A DNA stretch of 64,000 bases from Pectinophora gossypiella (lineage: Eukaryota > Arthropoda > Insecta > Lepidoptera > Gelechiidae). The position numbers and the translations under genes were made by a program. The stretch is from assembly GCF_024362695.1 (NCBI RefSeq), contig NW_026063250.1, positions 434,001-498,000 of the forward strand, in the 5' to 3' direction. The notes under the pieces are model-generated. The model saw nothing but the letters and a program-made list of their open reading frames with translations, had not been told where the DNA came from and ran no database searches. Position 1 is the stretch's first letter. Every line of letters starts with the position of its first letter. Below, piece by piece: positions 11,476 to 20,389 of the stretch.

Positions 11476-11760
11476 CAGTCACAACGGTACTTGAGAAATT
11501 TATTTTGCTTTTACTATGTTGTAAATCCCCAAGGAATTCTAACAAGCCTCTGACGTTGCCGGCCGCCTCAGGGAGGCACCCCGTCTGGCCAAGGTGCCGG
11601 ACCCGGTAGTTGGCGGCTCCTTCACACTCCAGTAGCACATGGGCCGCTGTCTCGTCCATGCAGGTTCTGCACAGGGGCTTGTCGGTGACACCTAGTGTAA
11701 ACAGATGTTTGTTGATATCACCGTGACCACACAGCTACACCTGCTACCTGCAGCTGTTAC
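11476..11760 (-). pseudogene. Non-LTR retrotransposon fragment: C-terminal cysteine motif of ORF2
   Basis: Minus-strand reading contains CGHGDINKHLF, then CRTCMDETAAHVLLEC: a Cys-x2-Cys followed by His-x4-Cys, the conserved cysteine-rich tail found after the RT and RNase H domains in several non-LTR clades. The frame then runs downstream to a stop near 11450. It belongs with the minus-strand RNase H fragment at 12890-13080. The two are separated by a plus-strand RT fragment, which suggests a nested insertion. Confidence 0.55.
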
Positions 11761-11894
11761 CTGTATTAGTGGAGGCCTCTTCACATTTAGAATTCTTTTG
11801 GAGAGACAACTATTGATGTTGGGTAGTGCCATCTTAGCCTGCCTGCATTTATTTACGGTGGTTCATAGTCTGGTGTGTTTGTTCATTCCCAAAT

Positions 11895-12640
11895 ACCCTA
11901 ATACCGAACTAGCTTTATTTGCGGATGATACAGCCATCTATTCTTCGTGCCGTGGTCGAGTTATGATGACCGGAATTCTCCAACGCGCCAATGCCTTGGG
12001 CAAGTAGTTTCGCAAATGGAGAATCAAGGTAAACCCGGAGAAAAGTGCAGCGGTGTACTTTTCAAAGGGCTATTATAATACGTCACGGTCACGCTGTCAA
12101 CTTAAGTCATCAAGATGTCTGGCAAGCCGATCCCTTGGGAGGAGCAAGTCAAATATCTCGGCGTAGTCTTAGATAGACGTCTTACTTTCAAGGCCCATAT
12201 CAAACGTGTGCACGATCGCGCCACGTTTGTAATGGGCCATGTTCATTGTCTCCTTAACAAGCGTAGTAAATTATCCCTTAGGAATCTACACGACTTGCAT
12301 CCGTCCGATCATGACCTATGCAGGGGTAGTTTTCGCTCACGCGAGTCTCTCTCAAATCCACCGTCTACAGGAAATACAAAATCGTTCGTGGTTCCTTCGC
12401 AATGAAAATCTGCACATTGACCTAAGTCTGCCAACCATTGCCCAATGGCTCAAATTAGTTTTTTCGATTCTGCTCCGCACCAACCAAATCCCCTGGTAGT
12501 TGCGGCTTCCGAATACATCCCGCTTAGGAACGGTACTGAATAGCATCGGCGTCCGAAGTATGTAATACGATCCCGACGACCCGATTACTCTAGCCATAGA
12601 ATCAGCCAATCAGCTCGCGACAACAAACATTTCAGGACCC
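11895..12640 (+). pseudogene. Non-LTR retrotransposon fragment: Jockey-like reverse transcriptase, C-terminal half
   Basis: Plus-strand frames carry LALFADDTAIYSS (the catalytic FADD box), then NPEKSA, then VKYLGVVLDRRLTF (RT thumb-adjacent motif), and after a frameshift near 12290 IRPIMTYAGVVFAHASL and WFLRNENLHIDL. The order of motifs is right for Jockey-type ORF2. At least two frameshifts and a stop at about 12007 make it a pseudogene. The N-terminal endonuclease and fingers/palm regions are missing upstream. Confidence 0.65.
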
Positions 12641-12889
12641 CGATACCGACACCGCCGGCGTGGTCGACGACTTCCCTCAATCAGCGCTTATCGCTATCGA
12701 CTTACTAGGGTCGTTTAATTCTTTCAAATATTTTTCCTCTCAGACGACGCCCTGAGCCGAGGTTCGCGCCCAACTGGGCACCCTCAGGCCTGTTGTCTTA
12801 AACGTTGTACCGGGTGAGAGCCTTCAGCGCTCCCCATTTGTCCGGCCAAGTAGTTAATGTCATTTGCGGCAAATCTTCGATAAGTCACG

Positions 12890-13080
12890 TCAAAAAAAGG
12901 TGTGTTTGTTGGCTGCTCTCGTTCGTAGCAGCGAGCGGACCTGTCCGAATGAGATCGGCAATATCGGTTCCAGACCGATGGCTGTTACCTCCCGTTCCCC
13001 TTCTGGCCAACTCGTCCGCCGCGTCGTTACCTCTTGAATCGCTGTGTCCTTGGATCCATTGTAAAGTGAGGTGTTAGTAC
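12890..13080 (-). pseudogene. Non-LTR retrotransposon fragment: RNase H domain
   Basis: Minus-strand frame reads LQWIQGHSDSRGNDAADELA: the GH-x4-GN-x2-AD-x-LA signature of retroelement RNase H, including the catalytic-site His and Asp. It is preceded by a stop (taa) and loses similarity below 12890. RNase H is found in the I, LOA, R1 and some Jockey-group non-LTR clades. Confidence 0.6.
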
Positions 13081-13384
13081 TTGCACACCTTAGTCAGTGA
13101 TTGGTGGTAACTGTGTATGAGTAGTAGTAGTTGTTTAGGGCCTGCAAAACTCTGAAAGTATTCTAATGAAACTGTCCCGTACCTAGCTAGCCATGAACGC
13201 ATTCGCCGCTAGCGTGATGCCCATTTGACCTGGATGACGGTGTTAAGGGAGCCTGATATTACGTAATCATAAAATAAAGCATACTACACAAGGAGACGAG
13301 AAGCATTGTAAAGTACATTTCTTTATCAACTATTAATGTAGGTAATAGACTACATTTTTGGACAAAACTTGTACAACAAAGTGA

Positions 13385-13480
13385 CTCTGCCCACCTCAGT
13401 AGCGCAGTAAGTGTGATATTAGATATGTGTAATTACTTGTAGCTCTGTCTGGTCCATTAGGGATAAAGCCGTGATTTATG
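13385..13480. repeat. Third copy of the 'ctctgtctg...ggataaagccgtga' repeat
   Basis: Contains 'agtgactctgcccacctc' and 'gtagctctgtctggtccat', then 'gggataaagccgtgatttatgtatg'-like tail (degenerate). Confidence 0.4.
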
Positions 13481-13494
13481 TATGTTCACATCTT

Positions 13495-13645
13495 GTTCTA
13501 TCCTATTGGTTGTGCGGTGGATAACCAACCTCGTCAATCCTGGTGCGAGGGTTATTATGCCGCCAAATGCCCCTGACATGGCTCATGTAACGACTACTTA
13601 TTACATCAGTAAGCAGTAACCGGGACCAAAGCCCATTGTTTTTTT
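13495..13645 (-). repeat. SINE body fragment, minus strand
   Basis: Reads 'ggttgtgcggtggataacc', 'gcccctgacatggctcatg', 'agtaaccgggaccaaag'; inverse orientation of the 11011-11170 fragment and collinear with 43282-43420. Confidence 0.55.
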
Positions 13646-13992
13646 AAATATTGTGTCTGGAAATCTTGGCCTCACAAGGATGAAACAAAACAATTTAAAA
13701 AATATTGATTAATATGGCCATCACTGGCACGTTTACCCTTTACTAGGGCAGGCATAAATAAAAGAGATGGTAGCTGTTCACTCAAAAGTTAAATACCTTG
13801 AACAGCTGATTGCTACGTAGTGTTGTGCAAATTTGAATTTATTACATGAAGACCTGGAATTCAATTGCTCATAACTAATGCAAATATGAATTTAGGCGGC
13901 CAATACTCTCGCATGTGATTTGTAGATAGTGACAGAGTAGGCACACTTCGGGTTGATACCCCCGTTCCGTTACACCCTGTATAGTATAATAA

Positions 13993-15051
13993 CTAGATGT
14001 CGCGTGGTTCGCTCGCAGCAAGCTGCTCGCGTGTCTTGTTTTCCCGCCATTTTTTTACCGCGATAGAATTTGACCAAGACTAAAATAGGTCTCGTAAAAT
14101 CAAAAAAGTTCTAGGTGCAATAGTTTTGCCAGGCCGTAGGGTGTCTCCCTGATGCGGAGCAGTTTTCCAAGATGACGTTCCGATGACACCCCTATACATC
14201 AATTTTAGCTCTGACACATTTTCTGGAAAAACAAAATTTTGTATGGCGGCCATCTTGTTTTTCGGCCATTTTGTTTTTTTTTCACTGGCGATTAAATTTG
14301 ACTAAGATTTAAATAGGTTTCGTGAAAACAAAAAAGTTCCAGATGCGATAATTTCGCCAGGCCGTAGGGTGTATCCCTGATGCGGAGCAGTTTTCGAAAA
14401 CCTGGAAGTATACCCGTACTCTACATGACGTTCCGATCAAAATCCTCATACATAATTTTTATCCCAGAGGCAATTTCAGGAAAAACTAAAAATTTGTATG
14501 GCGGCTATCTTGTTTTTCCGCCATTTTGATTTTTTTTCACCCACAGTAGAATTTGACCAAGATTTAAATAGGTTTCGTGAAAAAAAATATTGTTCCAGGT
14601 GCGATAGTTTTGCCAGGCCTTAGGGTGTCTCCCTGATGCGGAGCAGATTTGAAGAAAGAGAAAAGTCTCCATACTCAACAAAACACTCCGATTACACTCC
14701 CATACACAATTTTTACCCTTGAGACATTTTCCGGAAAAACTAAATTTTGTATGGCGGCCATCTTGTTTTTCCGCCATTTTGATTTTTTTTCACCCACAAT
14801 AGAATTTGACCAAGATTTAAATAGGTTTTGCGAAAAAAAAAATGATCCAGGTATAATAGTTGCGCCAGACTGTAGGGCGTCTCCCTGATGCGGAGCAGTT
14901 TTCCAAGATTTGGGATTTTTCCCATACTCACCGGGAGGTCCCGATCACACCCCCCATACATCATTTTGACCCCCCGACGCTCCTTCTGGGAGAACAATTA
15001 TGTCAGTGAGTCAGTCAGTCAGTGGGTCTCCAGCTATATATATTATAATAA
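13993..15051 (-). mobile_element. Helitron-like satellite element, copy E4
   Basis: Four monomers between CTAG at 13993 and the CTAG of E5 at 15052. Its first monomers share private variants ('ccagatgcgataatttcgc', 'gtagggtgtatccctg') with copy E13 at about 61661-62080, so these two copies are recent relatives although 48 kb apart. Confidence 0.6.
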
Positions 15052-16838
15052 CTAGATTTCGCGTGGTTCGCTCGCAGCAAGCTGCTCGCGTGTCTCTGTG
15101 TTTTCCCGCCATTTTTTTACCGCGATAGAATTTGACCAAGATTTAAATAGAATTCGTGAAAAAAGAATCGTTCCAGGTGCGATAGTTTTGCCAGGCCGTA
15201 GGGTGTCTCCCTGATGCGGAGCAGTTTTCCAAGATGACGTTCCGATCACACCCCTATACATATTTTTTGACCTTGAGGAATTTTCTAGAAAAACAAAAAT
15301 TTGTATGGCGGCCATCTTGATTTTCCGCCATTTTGATTTTTTTTGACCATCGATAAAATTTGACCAAGGTTTGATTAAGATTTATGAAAAAAAAATTGGT
15401 TCAGGTGCGATAGTTTTGCCAGGCCGTAGGGTGTCTCCCTGATGCGGAGCAGCTTTTGAAGATCGAAAAGTATTTCCATACTCAACATGATGTTTCGATC
15501 ACATTCCTCATACATCATTTTTACCACCGAGGCATTTTCGGGAAAAACGAAAATTTTGTATGGCGGCCATCTTGTTTTCCCGCCATTTTTTTACCGCGAT
15601 AGAATTTGACCAAGACTTAAATAGGTGTCGTGAAATCAAAAAGTTCTAGGTGCTATAGTTTTGCCAGGCCGTAGGGTGACTCCCTGACGCGGAGCAGTTT
15701 TCAAAGATGACGTTCCGATCACACCCCTATACATCATTTTTACACCCGAGACATTTTCGGGAAAAACGAAAATTTTGTATGGCGGCCATTTTGATTTTCC
15801 GCCATTTTGTTTTTTTTCACCGGCGATAAAATTTGACTAAGATTTAAATAGGTTTCGTGAAAACAGAAAAGTTCCAGGTGTGATAGTTTCGTCAGGCCGT
15901 AGGGTGTCTCCCTGATGCGGAGCAGTTTTTGAAGGTCGGGAAGTATTTCCATACTCGACATGACATTTTGATCACATCCCTCATACATCATATTCACCCC
16001 CGAGGCACGAAAATTTTGTATGGCGGCCATCTTAATTTTCCGCCATTTTGTTTTTTTTTACCGGCGATAAAATTTGACCAAGATTTAAATAGGTTTTGTG
16101 AAAAAATTATTGCTCCAGGTTTTATAGTTTTGCCAGGCCGTAGGGTGTCTCCCTGATGCGGAGCAGTTTTTCAAGATCGAGCAGTATTGAAATACTCAAC
16201 ATGACGATCCGATCACAATACTATACATCATTTTTACCCCCGAGGCATTTTTAGGAAAAACGAAAAATTTGTATGACGGCCATCTTGAATTTCCGCCATT
16301 TTGATTTTTTTTCAACGGCAATTAAATTTGACCAAGATTTTAATAGGATTGGTGGAAAAAATAATGTTCTAGGTGCGATAGTTTGGCCAGGCCGTAGGGT
16401 GTCTCCCTGATGCGGAGCAGTTTCTGAAGATCAAGAAGCATTTACATACTCAACATGACCTTCCGATTACAACCCCATACACAGTTTTTACCCCCGAGAC
16501 ATTTTCTGGGAAAATGAAATTTTGTATGGCGGCCATCTTGTTTTTCGGCCATTTTGTTTTTTTTTCACCGGCGATAAAATTTGACCAAGATTTAAGTAGG
16601 TTTTGTGAAAAAAGAATCATTCCAGGTGCGATAGTTTCGCCAGGCCGTAGGGTGTCTCCCTGATGCGGAGCAGTTTTTCAAGATCTGGAAGTTTTCCCAT
16701 ACTCACCGGGAGGTCCCGATCATACCCCCCATACATCATTTTTACCCCCCGACGCTCCTTCTGGGAGAACAACCCTGTCAGTGAGTCAGTGAGTCAGTCA
16801 GTCAGTACATGGGTTTGTAGCTATATATAGTATAATAA
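15052..16838 (-). mobile_element. Helitron-like satellite element, copy E5
   Basis: About seven monomers. Head variant reads CTAGatttcgcg (G to T change relative to most copies), shared with E9 at 47808. One monomer near 15960-16020 has lost the 'ttttcgggaaaaa' segment. Its right end is the empty-site reference for the TIR insertion: 'gtagctatatatagtataa'. Confidence 0.6.
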
Positions 16839-16900
16839 CTAGATGGTGCTAAGTGCGCTCGCTGCTAAAGCAGCTTCGCGGGCGTTGTATGTGGATTGAC
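16839..16900 (-). mobile_element. 3' terminus of a second Helitron-like family
   Basis: CTAGatggtgctaagtgc, followed (minus sense: preceded) by a hairpin GCTGCtttaGCAGC with GA/GA mismatches and CGC/GCG pairs. The geometry is the same as in the satellite family, but the sequence and loop differ. The element's other end is not identified; the tandem exon-like array that follows (to 19118) may be its interior. Confidence 0.45.
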
Positions 16901-16969
16901 GTTTTCGTATAGTTTGTTTCGCATCACAGATTTGTAATAACTATTAAGACAGACACAAAAAGAAATAAA

Positions 16970-17188
16970 AAAAATGTGTAGGATATTGTTGGTTTATTTT
17001 ATGTCATCAAAAAATAAAAATATATCATTATATTCTCTCTCTCTCCCTTGCATTGTTCCCATATGGTGGTGGGGTCTTTTTTCCGAGTCTTTTCCTTCCA
17101 CTTCGCTCTGTTGGATGTATCGTCTGCGGAAACATTGCAGGAACAAAGATCTTCTTGATGACATCTGCTTCTTTGCCTTCTGTATTTC
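16970..17188 (-). other. Putative terminal exon of a minus-strand transcription unit
   Basis: Starts after 'tttttaacag' with GAAATACAGAAGGCAAAG, nearly the same first 18 nt as the seven tandem blocks upstream (minus sense), then diverges completely. One frame in phase with the border is open for about 55 codons to a stop near 17022 and is rich in Arg, Lys, Gln and His. AATAAA lies at 16993-16998 on the minus strand, suitably placed for polyadenylation. This looks like a 3' exon, although no family is recognised. Confidence 0.35.
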
Positions 17189-17322
17189 CTGTTAAAAATA
17201 AAATAATATTAATTTATTTATAATAACGTATATTTATAATAATAACGTATAGATATAATATCCTTTTCTTAGTCGATAGCGATACGTTTTTGCCAAAGTG
17301 GTCGTGGTCGTCATGTAACGTA

Positions 17323-19118
17323 CCTAGATTCTTGTCACTATTGATTGCTGGCTCTCACACTGCTGCATTCATTGAAGAAGCTACCGACATCAGGCTTGGT
17401 TGATATAATACTATTGTATTAATAATCTCCTACGCAGTTTTTTGCCTTCTGCATTTCCTATAAATAAAATATATATTAAATATTATATGTAAATTCTTTT
17501 CCTTGGTCGATAGCGATACGTCTTTGCCAAAATAGTCGTGGTCGTCATGTAACGTACCTCGATATCTTGTAACTTTTGATTGCTGGCTGTCACACTGCTT
17601 CGTGCATTGAAGGACTTCAGGCTTGGTCGATTTTATTCTATTGCAATCATAATCTCCTACACAGTTTATTACACTCTGCATTTCCTGTGAATAAAATATA
17701 TATTACATTTTTTTCCTTAGTCTATAGCGATACGTTTATGCCAAAGTGGTCGTGATCGTCATGTAACGTACCTCGACATCTTGTTACTTTTGATTGCTGG
17801 CTGTCACACTGCTGCATTCTTTGAATGAGCGGCCAACATCAGGCTTGGTTTATATAATACTATTGTATTAATGATGATGTGGAGCTCGGTGGCGCAGCGG
17901 TTAACGCGCTCGGTCTGCGATTGTTGAAGTAAAGCAACTTTCGCAAAGGCCGGTCATTGGATGGGTGACCACAAAAAAAAAGTTTTCATCTCGAGCTCCT
18001 CCGTGCTTCGGAAGGCACGTTAAGCCGTTGGTCCCGGCTGCATTAGCAGTCGTTAATAACCTTCAATCCGCACTGGGCCCGCGTGATGGTTTAAGGCCCA
18101 ATCTCCCTATCCATCCATAGGGAAGGCCCGTGCCCCAGCAGTGGGGACGTTAATGGGCTGATGATGATGATGAATGATCTCCTACGCAGTTTTTTGCCTT
18201 CTGCATTTCCTGTAAATGAAATATATAATTCAATATTATATGTAATTTATTTTCCTTAGTCGATAGCAATACGTTTTTGCCAAAATAGTTGTGGTCGTCA
18301 TGTAACGTACCTCGATATCTTGTTACTTTTGATTGCTGGCTGTCACACTGCTGCATTCATTGAATGAGCGGCCAACATCAGGCTTGGTTTATATAATACT
18401 ATTGTATTAATGATCTCCTACGCAATTTTTTGCCTTCTGCATTTCCTGTAAATAAAATATATAATTAAATATTATAATATGTAATTTATTTTCCTTAGTC
18501 GATAGCAATACGTTTTTGCCAAAATAGTTGTGGTCGTCATGTAACGTACCTCGACATCTTGTTACTTTTGATTGCTGGCTGTCACACTGCTGCATTCATT
18601 GAAGGAGCTGGCAACATCAGGTTTGGTTTATATAATACTTTTGTATTAATGATCTCCTACGCAGTTTTTTGCCTTCTGCATTTCCTGTAAATAAAATATA
18701 TAATTTATTTTCCTTAGTCGATAGCGATACGTTTTTGCCAAAATAGTCGTGGTCGTCATGAAACGTACCTCGATATCTTGTAACTTTTGATTGTTGGCTG
18801 TCACACTGCTGCATTCATTGAAGGGGCTGCTGACTTCAGACTTGGTCGATTTTATTCTATTGCAATCATGAACTCCTACACAGTTTATTGCCATCTGCAT
18901 TTCCTGTAAATAAAATATATATTATTTTTTTTTCCTTAGTCTATAGCGATACGTTTTTGCCAAAGTGGTCGTGATCGTCATTTAACGTACCTCGATATCT
19001 TGTTACTTTTGATTGCTAGCTGTCACACTGCTGCATTCATTGAAATAGCGGCCAACATCAGGCTTTGTAGTACTATTGTATTAAAATCTCCAACGCAGTT
19101 TTTAGCATTGTGCATTTC
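17323..19118 (-). repeat. Seven tandem exon-like blocks (127-135 bp) with conserved splice-site borders
   Basis: Blocks (plus coordinates): 17323-17457, 17558-17684, 17772-18209 (split by a SINE), 18311-18445, 18550-18684, 18769-18903, 18991-19118. On the minus strand each begins after 'ttttatttacag' (or close variant) with GAAATGCAG and ends ...GAG followed by gtacgtta/gtacgttt. The spacers are about 85-105 bp and also similar, so the whole is a repeat of about 212-238 bp. Four blocks are 135 nt, i.e. a multiple of three. Block 18769-18903 is open for 45 codons in phase 0 (starts EMQMAINCVGVHDCN); 17558-17684 is open but 127 nt. The others have a TAA about 12 codons in. Either a tandem exon array of a gene or non-coding RNA, or central repeats of the Helitron-like element ending at 16839. 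Confidence 0.55.
17876..18172 (+). repeat. tRNA-derived SINE, complete, with target duplication
   Basis: Head 'gagctcggtggcgcagcgg' with 'ttaacgcgctcggtctgcg' is a typical tRNA-derived A-box region. The body has 'cgtgcttcggaaggcacg' and 'ttaagccgttggtcccgg', and the tail is (gat)n after 'ggacgttaatgggctgatg'. It interrupts the third tandem block. AATGAT is duplicated at 17870-17875 and 18173-18178. RNA polymerase III transcription is expected from family knowledge; mobilisation would need a non-LTR partner with a matching tail. Confidence 0.8.
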
Positions 19119-20389
19119 CTGTTAAAAAAAAATAATGTTAATTTATATATATTAACTTTTATTTATAAATATATACATATATATATTAGGTGATTTCCAA
19201 ACTACCCAGGAGGTACACCCAGTAGCTCGCTTTTTTTCATGTGGTTCCCCCGCTAATCGAGGCCGCATCCACCTACTTATATGAGAAGTAGGTTCTATCT
19301 AATGAGTTAGCAATAGTCATTCAATAAGCAGAGAAATGTGAAAGAAAAAGCAATTTTTAGCTAAGGAATTTAAAATAAAAAGCAATTTTCAGCAATTAGC
19401 ATGCAATAAGCAAAGCAATTACTCAGTAATTGTCAAACATAAGCGAGTTGTATAATTTAAAGATATTATTGACAATAACAAACACGTACCGAGTTTGTTA
19501 ATAGTTACATTGAGTTATCATCGCTAAGTTGACCAAATTATTAGTACAGGTTATCACATTCACTAAATGAAAATATGTGTTTTTATCAATTGTAACAATG
19601 CTTGCATGACCTAACCAACCGTTGGTGTTGTGGACGCCAATCTTCAAGAGACAAGTGGACGGGTGTGAGGAAAACTGGCAAGATGAACACGTCGGTGTGG
19701 GTGCGACTGGTGCACGGGAGAGAAGTGGAGCTAGTTGGCAGATGGAATTAGGCATCACTCTCTTGCTTCAGTTAAGTTCCTCTCAGATCAGGTGGGTTGT
19801 CGCATGGATGAACATCGCATGGGTTGGAGTAATTCGGAGTAGAACTGTCCATGTTGTTCCCTTCATCGTAGGCACTTCAGTGGACTGTGGATCGATCAAC
19901 AATAGTTACGTGAGTTGGCTGTCAAACCGATATGACGTGCCAGCCGAATCTAGCGACCAGGTATGCAGGGGATGGAGGTATCCTGTGGAATAATCATATC
20001 AGCAAAGGTGAAAATGTCGGTTGGGAGTGAAATGGAGGGAGAAGGAGAGCTGCAGTCAGCGGTCACGATCTTGCTGTAAATAGACTACATGCTCAGTTTA
20101 CGTGTAGTTGTAACTGTTCGAAGTTAATTGAAAACGATCGATATGCAAATTCCTGTTTAATGAAACAAGTAATAAATGAACAGGCAGGTGTTTTTTCGGT
20201 ATTTAAACGCTAAGACCGTTGTTTGTTTATTGATTAGCAGTGGTATGATGAATTCTTGGATACTGATGAATGCTAATAAGCTAAGTATTTAAAACAAAAT
20301 CACATTCAGAAGCATTAAAAACACATTAAATTAAAGAACGAAATAATACCGTATGAAATATTATTTAATATAATATAAAGGATGGAAAG
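19119..20389. other. No gene recognised; low-similarity DNA
   Basis: Holds AT-rich DNA with 'tatatacatatatatatta' (about 19165), a 'gcaatttttagc/gcaattttcagcaattagc' micro-repeat near 19350-19410, and a more GC-balanced segment at 19610-20060 that is open on both strands (123 codons plus, 86 codons minus). Neither product resembles a known family. Confidence 0.35.

Larger units (their letters stand above)
6161..13979. mobile_element. 7.8 kb TIR element with TA target duplication (Tc1/mariner-like superfamily)
   Basis: Left end CAGGGTGTAACGGAA followed by g-rich 'gggggtatcaa'; right end is its inverse ('ttgataccccc' then TTCCGTTACACCCTG). The inverted repeat is about 34 bp with two or three mismatches. 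TA flanks both sides (6159-6160 and 13980-13981). Removing the insert gives 'gtagctatatatagtataa', the sequence found uninterrupted at about 16818 in a sister copy. TA duplication and the transposase remnant inside (about 9310-9783) agree with the IS630/Tc1/mariner superfamily, whose members are usually 1-3 kb. The excess length comes from a palindrome and nested fragments. Alternatively the ends mobilised unrelated internal DNA. Confidence 0.7.

Noticed and set aside
17876..18000. Possible tRNA gene
   Set aside because: A-box-like head but no complete cloverleaf; it is the head of a SINE. The same holds for 43500-43560.
19622..19993. 123-codon plus-strand ORF
   Set aside because: No recognisable family, no splice or promoter context, and the opposite strand is open over part of it.
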